64,000 bases of DNA from positions 930,001 through 994,000 of the forward strand of contig OZ220488.1 in assembly GCA_965116155.1 (NCBI GenBank), read 5' to 3'. Origin of the DNA: G965116155 sp965116155. GTDB taxonomy: Bacteria > Bdellovibrionota > Bdellovibrionia > Bdellovibrionales > UBA1609. Within the stretch, counting starts at the first letter, position 1; the number at the start of each line of letters is the position of its first letter. The translations under genes and the position numbers were made by a program. Below the pieces are notes generated by a model. It did no database searches. It worked only from the letters and a program-made list of their open reading frames with translations, and was not told the DNA's origin. Of this stretch, positions 16,009 to 25,419 are shown in pieces.

Positions 16009-17015
16009 CGTCTTTTTAGTTTGGGAGGAGCGTCTTCTTCTAGATCTTCTGCTGCGCCCTCAGGACGATCAATGTCGTCCGTAGGTATTGTGCCGCCCTT
16101 AGAGGCCCGCCTAAGCTTTGGCCGATTGGGGTCTTGTGCCTTTTGACGCGCTGTTGTTAAGTCTCTCAAGCGCTGCTGCACCTCTATAAACTCCGATGTC
16201 TGCACCACGTACTCTAAACGTTCGGGCAAAATCTGGTCGATGTTTTTTTGAGTGTGACGCAAACGCGACCCATGCGGAGGGTGGCTTTTAAAAAGTTTCG
16301 ATAAAGTGCCAGGTTTGCGTTTTTCTGAAGCTTGCATTTTTTCAAAAAAATCCACAAACGCCGTAGGGTCATAGCCCGATGCAAACAAATACTGCAAACC
16401 CAACAGATCCGCCTCGGCCTCAAACTTGCGCGAAAATTTTAAAAACGTCATTGGTATCAAAAAACCCGCCGCCTGCGAAAGCCCATAACCCAACCATCCG
16501 CCTGTGAAAATATTAAGCGGTATCATACCTATATTAACTAGCTGCCCCCTAGTGGCCTGGCGCGTACCATGCCTAGCCGCCACATGGGCGATCTCGTGGG
16601 CCATAACAGAGGCCAGCTCTGACTCCGTATCAGCCCTTAGCATTAAACCCGAGTTGATATAAAAAAACCCTCCCGGCAAAGCAAAGGCATTCACACTGTC
16701 GTCGTGTATTAGCTTGATAGTAAATGGCACCTTGGCGTCAGAGTTGCGCGCTAGATTCTGCCCCACGCGGTTAACGTATTCGGCAATAACGGGGTCGTCT
16801 ATAATTTTAACATTGCGCTCGATATCCGCAGCCAAGCGCTTACCAAGAGCGATCTCTTTTTCTAGAGAATAAAAATTAACCCCCCCAGCAACATCGCGCT
16901 CCCCTATAGCCTCGACATCCTTTTTAGAACCTGTTTGCGGCTTTTTCGCCTCCCCCGCAGCACCAAACGCCAAGGCCAAACACGCCAATAAAAATAAACC
17001 CAGCAGCCGTCTCAT
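16005..17015 (-). CDS. M48-family metallopeptidase (BepA/YfgC-like), exported
   Basis: ATG 17015 begins a signal peptide (MRRLLGLFLLACLALAFGAA); the frame extends upstream to 17135 but without support. The zinc site is HEIAHVAARHG (HExxH, about residue 148), with the third ligand Glu in KFEAEADLLGLQYL. In Escherichia coli BepA, such periplasmic peptidases assist outer-membrane protein assembly or degrade misfolded ones. The C-terminal TPR domain of BepA is not obvious; instead there is a charged tail (residues 300-336). It is divergent from the coiled-coil gene at 17159. Confidence 0.9.
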   Translation of the reverse strand: MRRLLGLFLLACLALAFGAAGEAKKPQTGSKKDVEAIGERDVAGGVNFYSLEKEIALGKRLAADIERNVKIIDDPVIAEYVNRVGQNLARNSDAKVPFTIKLIHDDSVNAFALPGGFFYINSGLMLRADTESELASVMAHEIAHVAARHGTRQATRGQLVNIGMIPLNIFTGGWLGYGLSQAAGFLIPMTFLKFSRKFEAEADLLGLQYLFASGYDPTAFVDFFEKMQASEKRKPGTLSKLFKSHPPHGSRLRHTQKNIDQILPERLEYVVQTSEFIEVQQRLRDLTTARQKAQDPNRPKLRRASKGGTIPTDDIDRPEGAAEDLEEDAPPKLKRR

Positions 17016-17158
17016 GTGTCCAGATTCTTTACACCTGTAAAGCTTGCTTGTTAAGCCTTTTTTTGCTCTTAGGCGCATTTGATAAGGCACAGGCCCAAAA
17101 AGGCCTTGCTTGCCCTGGCCCCGCATTTGCAACACATCCTATCAAAAGGACCCCTTAT

Positions 17159-17767
17159 ATGTGGGGTATAGGAATATTTATGATACCTGCACTTTTAAAA
17201 AAAACCCTACCCCTTGCTATATGCAGCCTAATGGGCTTGGCACTGGGTACTGTTGCGCAGGCCCGCAGCCAAATTGAGCTGGTAGAAGAGCTAAGCGGCA
17301 TAGAGTTTGAAAACGAAATGGCCGTAAAAGAGCAAGCCGAACTCAAACAAGCCAATAAAGATGCTAAAAAAACCCTGCGCACTATTGAGAGCCAAAAGCT
17401 AAAACTAGAGGCCCAAACCGACACACTGCGATCGCAAAACCACCTTGCAGCACAAGAGCACCTTGAGCTAAACACCCGCCTCCAAAAAGCCAATCTCCAA
17501 GAACAAGCCGCCAAAAAACAACTCGCCCAGGCCAAACAAAAATCCCAGCAACAAAAGCATAAGCTTGCACTTATGACCGAGCAGCGCAAAAATTTTCAGC
17601 TACAAATGCAGCAAATTGCGCAACAAGTGGAGCATTTGCGCTCTGCTATTGCGGTAGAGGAACAACGGTACGGGTTTCTTATGCAGCGCAAAGCCAAATT
17701 GCAAGCGGCTTTAGACCGGCTCAAAAAAGCCAAAGCCAGATACAAGCGCGTGAGCGGGCGTATTTAG
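17159..17767 (+). CDS. exported coiled-coil protein
   Basis: Starting at ATG 17159 (or 17180, with AGGA seven bases upstream), the product of about 202 residues has a signal peptide (LPLAICSLMGLALGTVAQA). Almost the entire remainder is a Lys/Gln/Glu/Ala-rich coiled coil. It recalls periplasmic coiled-coil proteins such as OmpH-like chaperones or the EnvC N-terminus, but has no specific signature. It is divergent from the M48 peptidase and convergent with the next gene, which it overlaps by 4 nt. Confidence 0.75.
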   Translation: MWGIGIFMIPALLKKTLPLAICSLMGLALGTVAQARSQIELVEELSGIEFENEMAVKEQAELKQANKDAKKTLRTIESQKLKLEAQTDTLRSQNHLAAQEHLELNTRLQKANLQEQAAKKQLAQAKQKSQQQKHKLALMTEQRKNFQLQMQQIAQQVEHLRSAIAVEEQRYGFLMQRKAKLQAALDRLKKAKARYKRVSGRI

Positions 17768-18054
17768 TCGTAACGCCATACGTTTTTTGATAGAGTAGGC
17801 GACACAAATTTAGGCTTCTGCAACAGCTCTATAATGTACTGATGCTGCAGCCTGAGGGCCTCTTTTATGTGCTTTGAACTTGTAATAAAATCCTCCGGTA
17901 TAGCCTTGTGGTAGGGGGTTTTGATTTTTTTAATCACCGCCCCGTTTTTAAAAATGTGGCTCACAATGCATGCGCGCGCTACGCCCCAGTCTTCTGTTTG
18001 CACGTGGTAGCACTGGCCTCGGATATTTAAATCGGTGTTGTACCCCTTTAGCAC
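17764..18054 (-). CDS. small conserved protein of the GYNTD/HVQTEDWG type
   Basis: From GTG 18054 the product is 96 residues beginning MLKGYNTDLNIRGQCYHVQT followed by EDWG. This matches a small family of unknown function that I recall from deltaproteobacteria and acidobacteria (pattern GYNTDxxxxGxxYHVQTEDxG). The rest predicts a compact alpha/beta fold. A GTG at 18081 would add nine residues, but the family starts near the later GTG, which follows a GGGGGAGCGG run. It lies 52 nt downstream of the patatin gene and is probably cotranscribed. Confidence 0.75.
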   Translation of the reverse strand: MLKGYNTDLNIRGQCYHVQTEDWGVARACIVSHIFKNGAVIKKIKTPYHKAIPEDFITSSKHIKEALRLQHQYIIELLQKPKFVSPTLSKNVWRYD

Positions 18055-18105
18055 GCCCGCTCCCCCATCCCGCGCACTCACTTGCCACTGCGGCGCGCTC
18101 CTTTA

Positions 18106-19389
18106 CTAAATAGTATAAGGGCTCAGAGCATTAAGGGCAGCTTTAAATCCTACAGACACTATACCCATAATGATTTTAGGATTAAGGCTAAAGTGATCTG
18201 CAAAAAACATGTCATAATCCTGCGCGTGGGGGTGGATATACACATACTCTACCCCTTCGGGCTTGCCCAAATGGTGGTGTAGGAGTTTTTTAATATGTTG
18301 CATCTGTTGGGGCTTGAGCCCACCTTTTGCGGCGTAGTCCTCTAGCTCTTTTATAAATGCTTTGGTGTGACGGCGCCAAGAGCGGGCAGAGTTAATTTTG
18401 TGCTGAATGCCCTGACAAATCGCCTGGTTGATCACACTGGGCATGCCATGCTCATTTAAAGACCCTATAGACTCGTGCCGGCTATACGGCTGCATGGAAT
18501 AGGAAGAAATAATTAGGTCCGCTCCCGCATCTGCCGCCACATGGGTGCTCAGGGTGTCGCGGATCTCGCCATCAAAAAAATACACCTCCTTACCCTGTTT
18601 GTTGGCAATAGAATAGGGCACAAACATAGGCGGCAAGCTGGTAGAGGCCGCCACCGCTTGGCTGATACTCGCGTAGTTGGCGTATTCTACCTCAGTGCCC
18701 TGAGGGTGTTGGCTTTGAATCGCTGCAGAAGGGCAAAACACCACGCGCTTGGGCTCGTCTAGCTCGGTGGTAACTACAAACAGCTGAGCGCCGAGTTTTT
18801 CAAAGCTATTATGCGGCTTACACACATGGGTGCGTATGTATTTTTCTAAATTTTTTGTGGAAAACACCCCCCCAATACGAAGGGCTTTTTTGACAAAGCC
18901 CTCTAAGCCCAAAGCTATGCCGGGGCTAGTGTCACCAGAGGCCGATTTTTGAAATAGCGCCCCGATGCTTTTACCTACATTGCTTAAACCGGTTGAAGGC
19001 ATTTGCATGCTAAAAATATCCGAATACCCCAAAGGCGGCATGGGGGTGGTGCGCACATTAGGGCCATTAGTGGTAGGCCAAGGGGATATTCCCTGCCCTT
19101 GGCTATAGGCATGGATGATCGAAGCCACGCTATGGCCCGCGGCCAATGCTGCCGCCACAAAAGCCCCGGCGCTCGAGCCGACGTAGGTTTTTATGCAAGG
19201 AGATTTGTTATGAAAATAGGTATCTACCTCTTCTGCCGTGCCCCCTGCTAGGTGAAAACCCTTTTGGCGCAAGGCCAAGCAGACCCCTACATGGAAAGCC
19301 GCAGCCTTAACCCCTCCGCCGCTTAAAACCAGGGCGATGGATTTTTTTTTGCTTAAATCGGTTTTTGCTGCAGTTTTTGGGGCTTGCAT
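18106..19389 (-). CDS. patatin-like phospholipase
   Basis: The 427-residue protein has the patatin lipid acyl hydrolase signatures: oxyanion-hole LVLSGGGVKAAAFHVG, nucleophile elbow GSSAGAF (Ser), and the Asp of the catalytic dyad in FFDGEIRD. There is no signal peptide, so a cytoplasmic location or secretion by another route (ExoU-like) is possible. The ATG at 19389 lies only 18 nt from the 3' end of tRNA-Val on the same strand, with no clear ribosome binding site. Longer starts would lie within the tRNA and are rejected. Confidence 0.9.
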   Translation of the reverse strand: MQAPKTAAKTDLSKKKSIALVLSGGGVKAAAFHVGVCLALRQKGFHLAGGTAEEVDTYFHNKSPCIKTYVGSSAGAFVAAALAAGHSVASIIHAYSQGQGISPWPTTNGPNVRTTPMPPLGYSDIFSMQMPSTGLSNVGKSIGALFQKSASGDTSPGIALGLEGFVKKALRIGGVFSTKNLEKYIRTHVCKPHNSFEKLGAQLFVVTTELDEPKRVVFCPSAAIQSQHPQGTEVEYANYASISQAVAASTSLPPMFVPYSIANKQGKEVYFFDGEIRDTLSTHVAADAGADLIISSYSMQPYSRHESIGSLNEHGMPSVINQAICQGIQHKINSARSWRRHTKAFIKELEDYAAKGGLKPQQMQHIKKLLHHHLGKPEGVEYVYIHPHAQDYDMFFADHFSLNPKIIMGIVSVGFKAALNALSPYTI

Positions 19390-19407
19390 AATAGGCGCAT
19401 ATGTAAA

Positions 19408-19483
19408 TGGTAGGGAGAGCCGGGATCGAACCGACGACATCCACCTTGTAAGGGTGGCGCTCTACCAGCTGAGCTATCTCCCT
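19408..19483 (-). tRNA. tRNA-Val (anticodon TAC)
   Basis: The cloverleaf reads AGGGAGA acceptor, D arm GCTCAGCTGGTAGAGC, anticodon arm CCACC-CTTACAA-GGTGG with anticodon TAC, T arm GTCGG-TTCGATC-CCGGC, acceptor TCTCCCT and encoded ACCA. All stems pair. Confidence 0.95.
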
Positions 19484-19612
19484 AAAAATAAAGTACCTGT
19501 ACCAGAAGCCGGTGCTTAGATCTCAGGTATAAGCGCATGGGAGCCGTTTTTGCAAGTTGTTGAGGGGTTTGTTGACCCCTTTGGTGGTTTGGTTGTTTTA
19601 TGTGCTGTGCCG

Positions 19613-19689
19613 CGGCTCGTAGCTCAATTGGATAGAGTACGTGACTTCGAATCATGGGGTTGCAGGTTCGAGTCCTGCCGAGCCGGCCA
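19613..19689 (+). tRNA. tRNA-Arg (anticodon TCG)
   Basis: Acceptor CGGCTCG pairs with CGAGCCG. The anticodon stem CGTGA/TCATG encloses loop CTTCGAA with anticodon TCG. The T arm is GCAGG-TTCGAGT-CCTGC and CCA is encoded. It is followed directly by an inverted repeat (19693-19837). Confidence 0.93.
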
Positions 19690-19692
19690 TAC

Positions 19693-19837
19693 ATGCATGG
19701 CATATATCCTGCGGCCTTGGGCTGGCGCGCTCCTGTACTCTATGGATTGCCCGTTTATCTTGCGCCTGGGCGCCACCGCATTTTTTTTCAATCAAGCAAG
19801 GCGCAGCAGAATCGGCCGCAGAACATATGCCATGCAT
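19693..19837. repeat. 24-bp imperfect inverted repeat 3' of tRNA-Arg
   Basis: ATGCATGGCATAT-ATCCTGCGGCC at 19693-19716 pairs with the complement at 19814-19837 with two mismatches, enclosing about 97 bp. It begins 4 bp after the tRNA CCA end, a frequent integration position, but no integrase is present. The interval 19690-19946 contains no supported gene. Confidence 0.65.
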
Positions 19838-19946
19838 AGGGGCTAATGAGCAAAATAGTGCCAAACGAATGCTTGGTGCACCAAAACAGCCTCTATGGCC
19901 CTGATAGGCAAGCAAAGGGCTGCACTTGTCAGACAATTTTATTTGG

Positions 19947-22140
19947 CTAGTCTTTAACTAACTGGAATAAGAACTCATATTTTAAGGCGCTAAGCTTAGC
20001 GAGTTGCTTCAGGCCACTAGCAGCCGCATGGCCGCCCTTTTTGTTTTCGTAGTACAGCACATTCTCGTGCCCATATTGCAGCATTTTGGCAGCCATTTTG
20101 CGCGCATGGCCCGGGTGCACACGGTCGTCTTTGGTGGAGGTATACAAAAAAAGAGCGGGGTATTTTTTTTGCGCAGCATGCTCGATGTTATGATACGGCG
20201 AATAAGACAGCAGATAGCCTCTTTCTTCCGCATTATCAGGGTCCCCATACTCGCCTATCCACGACGCACCTGCAAGCAGCTTCGAATATCGGATCATATC
20301 TAGCAGAGGCACTCCGGCAATAACCGCCTTAAAAAGCTCCGGCCTCTGAGTCATCACTGCTCCCATAAGCAACCCACCGTTACTGGCACCCTCAATAGCC
20401 AGCCTGTCCGCGGTGGTGGTTTTAGAAGCAATCAAATCTTCAGCCACAGCAATAAAATCCTCATACGCTTTGTGGCGGTTTGTTTTAAGCGCAGCCTTGT
20501 GCCACTCGGGACCAAACTCGCCACCTCCACGGATATTGGCCTCCACATAAAGGCCCCCTTTTGCAAGCCAGAGCTGCCCCAAAAGAGGGCTGTGTCCAGG
20601 TGTGAGTGAGTGCTGAAATCCACCATAGCCATATAACAAAGTAGGAGCTTTGCCCGATTGGATCTGAACTTTTTGACCTACCAAAAAATAAGGCACCCTC
20701 GTGCCGTCTTTACTGGTCGCCCATCTTTGCTCAGCTACCATTCCATGGCTCTCAAAATAGGGCTGCAAGGACTTAATTTTTGAGGATCTATTTTCGCGGC
20801 TGCTATAAAGGTACAAGGTGCTAGGGTGTAAAAAATCACTATTACTAACGACAAAATCCTCTGAGGATGCGCTAGATGCCTCAAGACTCCAGTGTGTGTA
20901 TGCGGAAAACTCCACCATAGGACTGGCCGGTGTAAAGTTCGGCGCTAAAGCAGCTTGCGGGCCTGTTTTAGATTTTTTCGACTTGGGTGCTACTGCAAAA
21001 CCCAAAGGCTTACTGCGAGATACTTGCACTTCAAAAATCCTGCCCCTGATATTTTCTAACACACCAATGAGCACCCGGTTTTTAGTCACCGCTATCTCTC
21101 TAACAGCAGATTTATTATTGGGGCTGTACAGGACCTGAATGTGGTTTTTTACATCTCCTTTAGCACCGTGGCTTAACGAAGGGTCCAGCGCCACAACAGA
21201 GCCAGGAGCAATAATCTTGTCACTGGCAGGCCATGGGTCTCGGACAAACATAATAAAAGCACCTTTAAACAGCCCATTGATACTAACCGTCCTTGGTATG
21301 GGCATTTTTTCAAGCTCTCCCTTTTTGTAGAGCCAATGTGTTCGATTGTTATGACCCTCACTCTGCACTACTAGGACAGCATGGTCGTGACCATGCCTTA
21401 ATACGTAGGGAGAAATGAGAACGTCTGATTTGCCACCCTCAAAAACTACCTTTGCGTCTTTGAGGTTTTGCCCTCTTCGCCACAGCTTAACCACACGAGG
21501 GTAGCCAGAATCTGTAAGCGTGCCTTCACCAAAATCCGTTGCCACAAGGAGGCGGTTTTTATCTAGCCACGCTACCCGAGACTTAGCCTCATTAAAAAGG
21601 CGGAATCCATTTTTAACAAACTGTTTTTGTACAAGATCAAACTCTCGTATAACGACTGCATCTTTACCTCCACGAGAAAGATGCACCATAACACTGCCTA
21701 AAACCCGGCGCCAAACAAGAGCTGCCTTCAAAAACCCAGTCTTCTTGCTCTGCTTCAGCAAGGGCGTCCATATCTAAAATAGTTTCCCACTGAGGTGTGG
21801 GCTTTTTAAATTCTGTTATAGAGGTTATACGCCACAAGCCCCTTATGTGCTGGGCATCCTGCCAAAAATCCTCAACATAAGCGCCGCGCAAAGAAATACC
21901 CGGCAGTTTGTCTTTGTCATGAAAAATCTCAAGCGCTGCGGCTTTTGTCTGTTTAAAACGCTCGTTTTTTAGTTGGCGCAGGGTTTTTTTGTTTTGCCCC
22001 TTAACCCAAGAGAGTGCCCTTTTGCTCTCCACATTTTCGAGCCACAACAGGCAATCTTTGGAACCCGCAACCTTGTCCGCAGCGTATGTAACCGCAGAAA
22101 ACGCACACAGCAAAAAAACAACCGCCTTAAAAACCATCAC
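19947..22140 (-). pseudogene. prolyl oligopeptidase family (S9A) peptidase, broken by a one-base insertion
   Basis: Two overlapping frames make one protein. From ATG 22140 the first encodes a signal peptide (MMVFKAVVFLLCAFSAVTYA) and the propeller start up to DWVFEGSSCLAPGFRQC. The second (to 19947) continues MVHLSRGGKDAVVIREFDL and ends with the hydrolase domain: nucleophile EGASNGGLLMG, Asp in KDDRVHPGHA, His in KKGGHAAASG. Removing one A of the pair at 21690-21691 restores a frame of 730 residues, the usual size. The gene is either a recent pseudogene or carries a sequencing error; the catalytic half alone would lack part of the propeller. Confidence 0.85.
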
Positions 22141-22272
22141 CCAATAACCTCCAGCTCGCGTAAGGGCCTAAGCCCAGGCGCTTCGTTTAGCAATTTAGTA
22201 ACACAGAGTCTGGTCTAACAGAGCCTGTGCTAGATAGCACGCTGCAGCAAAAATTTCAAGGGTTACATATGG

Positions 22273-22500
22273 TTAGAGTGTTAGCCCAAAATCCTGGGAT
22301 TAAGCGCTCGAGGCAAGAGCAGCACCCTGAAAGGGTGCGCTAGGAGCGCCTCTTAATCCCAGGATTTTGGGCTAACACTCTAATGCTTACGCAGGCAGGA
22401 CCACTTGTCCATCTGATGACCCGCGCCTAAAGGCGCTATCAGCCGGACTGCGTAGGTCTGAAGTCATTTTTACTGGCGCTTTTATGCTTACGCACTTATG
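22273..22500. repeat. dispersed palindromic element with perfect 32-bp arms, plus a second partial element
   Basis: The arm 22273-22304 (TTAGAGTGTTAGCCCAAAAT then CCTGGGATTAAG) is exactly complementary to 22352-22383. The interior contains GCACCCTGAAAGGGTGC. It is followed by TGCTTACGCAGGCAGGACCA and a second element part with the GCGCCTAAAGGCGC hairpin. It occupies the 432-bp gap between the divergent prolyl oligopeptidase and S41 peptidase genes. Confidence 0.9.
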
Positions 22501-22572
22501 CTGGGAGATGGGCCAAAGGAGCCAATGGAGTTAAATCTGCAGATCAGCTAAAAGCTGAAAGGAGCAGGGTTT

Positions 22573-23910
22573 TTGTCTCGGTACCTTAAATGCGCGCTGC
22601 GGTGCTTGTTTGTATTTGCGCTTTTTATAGGCCTATCGCAATACCACAGCAATGCCCAAGAGGATAAAAGCCTAGCCCACCTCAACGTACTAGCCCAAGT
22701 GATCAGCCTGGTTAAAAAATACTACGTAAAGCCCGTATCGCTCACCCAGCTCATACAAGGCAGCATCAAGGGCGTGGTGCAGAGCCTAGACCCCCACAGC
22801 GAATGGCTGTCGAAGTCTATGTACCAAAAACTCAGCTCCCACACCCAAAGCGAATTTGGAGGCATAGGGATCAATATTGCCATACGCAATAAAAAACTCA
22901 TCGTAGTAGCCCCACTAGAAGACTCTCCTGCAGCAAAAGCAGGCATTTTGGCAGGTGACGAAATTATCAGCATTGGCGGCGTATCGGTAGACGGATGGCG
23001 GATGTCTCAGGTAAGCGAAAAAATGCAAGGCCCCAAAGGCAAAAGCATTACCCTGGGAGTAGTGCGCGCAGGCTTAGACCACAACCTGCAAATCACCATT
23101 ACCCGACAAATCATTAAAGCCAAAACCGTAAAGCACGTCAGCCTAGGTGAAGGCATTGAATACGTGCGCATTACAGGCTTTAGATCAAAAACTGGCTCCG
23201 AACTAAAGAGCCTTATGTTAAACCGCTTAGCCCCGCAAGATGTAAAAGGCATGGTACTGGACCTCCGCCAAAACCCCGGCGGCCTATTCGACCAAGCGGT
23301 GGTGGTGAGTGATTTTTTCTTAAAAAAAGGCGTCATCGTTAGCACGCGAGGACGCCGAGTAGAGGACCGCGAAGTCGTGCAAGCTAAAGACGACCGCTTT
23401 GAAAGCAACTACCCTATGGTGGTTTTGATTGACGAACACTCCGCAAGCGCAAGCGAAATCGTAGCAGGCGCCCTAAAGGACAACAAACGTGCCGTAGTAA
23501 TGGGGCGCACAAGTTTTGGCAAAGGCAGCGTGCAGTCTGTGGTAGAACTACCAGATGGCTCGGCCCTAAAGCTGACTGTGGCACACTACTACACCCCCTC
23601 GGGCCAAAGCATACAAGGCAAAGGAGTTAAGCCCGATTTGCTGTTAGAAAAAATCCTGGCCGAAAACCAAGAAAAAAATACCCCCTCCCACGCATCTGAT
23701 ACAAAAGACACCATTAGACTCAGCCAAAAAAACAAAAAACTTTTGCAAAACACTACGCCCAATGCTAGCGTCAAGCCCCATAAGGAGCAGGCCGGGCCGA
23801 GAGAAGAACTGTTAAGAAATTTTGACATAAAACGCGCCTACAACCACTTGAAGCTTATTAGCAAAATTCAGAGCCCCTCTACCACTCAGCCCAGTGCCTC
23901 GACCCTATAA
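22573..23910 (+). CDS. S41-family C-terminal processing peptidase (CtpA/Prc type)
   Basis: A TTG start at 22573 follows AAAGGAG. The 445-residue product has an N-terminal signal or anchor (FVFALFIGLSQYHSNA) and a PDZ domain (about residues 95-165: GGIGINIAIRNKKLIVVAPL). The S41 core contains nucleophile Ser in SASASEIVAGALKD and general-base Lys in GRTSFGKGSVQSV. CtpA enzymes trim periplasmic proteins and lipoproteins at the C-terminus and regulate cell-wall hydrolases. The tail after residue 365 is hydrophilic and variable. Trigger factor follows 31 nt downstream. Confidence 0.92.
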   Translation: MSRYLKCALRCLFVFALFIGLSQYHSNAQEDKSLAHLNVLAQVISLVKKYYVKPVSLTQLIQGSIKGVVQSLDPHSEWLSKSMYQKLSSHTQSEFGGIGINIAIRNKKLIVVAPLEDSPAAKAGILAGDEIISIGGVSVDGWRMSQVSEKMQGPKGKSITLGVVRAGLDHNLQITITRQIIKAKTVKHVSLGEGIEYVRITGFRSKTGSELKSLMLNRLAPQDVKGMVLDLRQNPGGLFDQAVVVSDFFLKKGVIVSTRGRRVEDREVVQAKDDRFESNYPMVVLIDEHSASASEIVAGALKDNKRAVVMGRTSFGKGSVQSVVELPDGSALKLTVAHYYTPSGQSIQGKGVKPDLLLEKILAENQEKNTPSHASDTKDTIRLSQKNKKLLQNTTPNASVKPHKEQAGPREELLRNFDIKRAYNHLKLISKIQSPSTTQPSASTL

Positions 23911-23941
23911 TTGCATTGCACCTTAGGTTGGGGAGGTTTTT

Positions 23942-25390
23942 TTGAAAATCACAACCGTTACCAATAAAGACACCAAACCGGGCTACCATGTATTTAGAGC
24001 CCTTACCGAAACTGCGGACTTTAACAGCATCGCGCAGCTTGTGGAGCGGCAAGTGCAAAGAAAAACCAACATCCGAGGCTTTCGTCCTGGTAAAGTGCCT
24101 ATTGAAGTAGTGCGCGAGCGCTGTGCGGAGCAAATTAACGAAGAAGTCTATAGACGACTCGTCAACCAAGCCCGTGATCAGATTATAAAAGAGAGCGACT
24201 GGGTCCTGGCTGGACAGCCCAAAGTATTAGATTTTCAAAAAAACCCAGACTCAGAAAAAGGCGTGCACTTTGATATTGCCTTCCCTTACATGCCTTCGCG
24301 CAAAAATATCGTGCACAGCGGACTAGATATCCGCTTGCCACAAAATACCGCAAAAAAAGGCGTTAAACCAGAAGACTGCCATAAGGTTTTAGCGGCCATG
24401 GGCTTTCATACACACGAGCCCTACCCAAAAAACCAAAAGCCCCAAAGCGGAGACTACGCCAACATCACACTAAACTACAAACACACCAAAACCAAATCCA
24501 AACAAAAGCGAGAAAAATACTGGCAGCATCCACTACCAAATAAAGGCACCCTAACACTAGGCGTGGATGCCGCAAAAAGCTGCCCAAGCCTCCCTCCATC
24601 ACTAGCCCAATACTTAAGTGAGTGGATTTTAAAACAGCAAGTAGCCGGCTCTTGTCAGTTAGAACACAGCTGGCCCATGCCGGTGTCTATAGGCAAAACA
24701 CAATGCGCCACAAGCACCAGCGTGCGCCTACAAGTGCTTGAACTGGGACGCAGGATCAAAATAGCAGACCTCAGTGTGGAGGAATTTAAAACCTCTAAAA
24801 ATCCCTATACCGTGCAAATGATAAAAACCCTAACCTCACAAATAACCTCAAACCAAGAATACGCCCACGAAGCCGATTGCCTAATGCAAACCATGTTGGC
24901 CCTTTTAGACAAAAACCAAAACCTGCACGTACCAGACTCAAGCGTGCATGAGCGTATGCAGTCTGTATTAGAAGTGCTAAAAGAACTAGCAACAGGCAAA
25001 CACGGCCACCCACCTCAAGGCAGCTGGCTGGCAAAACAAACCGACCTTACGACACCTAAAGCTATGGGGTTTTTATACAGCCTGTCAGAGTTTTTTGAGC
25101 GTAGCCTCCATATTATGAGCTGCGTACTGCAAAACTGGAACGACGAAAACATCCGCCACTCTAAGGCTACAAATCCCGATCAAGGGTACGCGACCGTATT
25201 GGCCAATAGTATTTATACGACTTTTGGTTTTCATCCTGCCAGCCCAGGAGAGTTTGCGCTGATGGAGCTCGTGCTAAATAAACTGCTGCGTGATTATAAC
25301 AACAACAAAGCCTCAAATGGGACTCCTAAGCCCCTTAGAGATCTGAAAAGCTTTTTGATTGACCCACCGCGCAATCTGCTTGAACAATAG
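23942..25390 (+). CDS. tig: divergent trigger factor (ribosome-associated chaperone)
   Basis: The TTG start at 23942 follows a GGGGAGG site. The N-terminal domain has the ribosome-docking signature NIRGFRPGKVPIEVVRERC near residues 43-60, which binds L23 next to the exit tunnel. The middle (about 165-275) keeps the outline of the FKBP-like PPIase domain (GDYANITLNYK, LTLGVDA, LPPSLAQYL) but with large changes in the active-site region. The C-terminal part (from about 280) is helical and poorly conserved. At 482 residues it is longer than usual (about 430). It follows the S41 peptidase gene. Confidence 0.82.
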   Translation: MKITTVTNKDTKPGYHVFRALTETADFNSIAQLVERQVQRKTNIRGFRPGKVPIEVVRERCAEQINEEVYRRLVNQARDQIIKESDWVLAGQPKVLDFQKNPDSEKGVHFDIAFPYMPSRKNIVHSGLDIRLPQNTAKKGVKPEDCHKVLAAMGFHTHEPYPKNQKPQSGDYANITLNYKHTKTKSKQKREKYWQHPLPNKGTLTLGVDAAKSCPSLPPSLAQYLSEWILKQQVAGSCQLEHSWPMPVSIGKTQCATSTSVRLQVLELGRRIKIADLSVEEFKTSKNPYTVQMIKTLTSQITSNQEYAHEADCLMQTMLALLDKNQNLHVPDSSVHERMQSVLEVLKELATGKHGHPPQGSWLAKQTDLTTPKAMGFLYSLSEFFERSLHIMSCVLQNWNDENIRHSKATNPDQGYATVLANSIYTTFGFHPASPGEFALMELVLNKLLRDYNNNKASNGTPKPLRDLKSFLIDPPRNLLEQ

Positions 25391-25419
25391 TAGCAAGCAG
25401 CCAAAGGGGGCGTGGCGGA

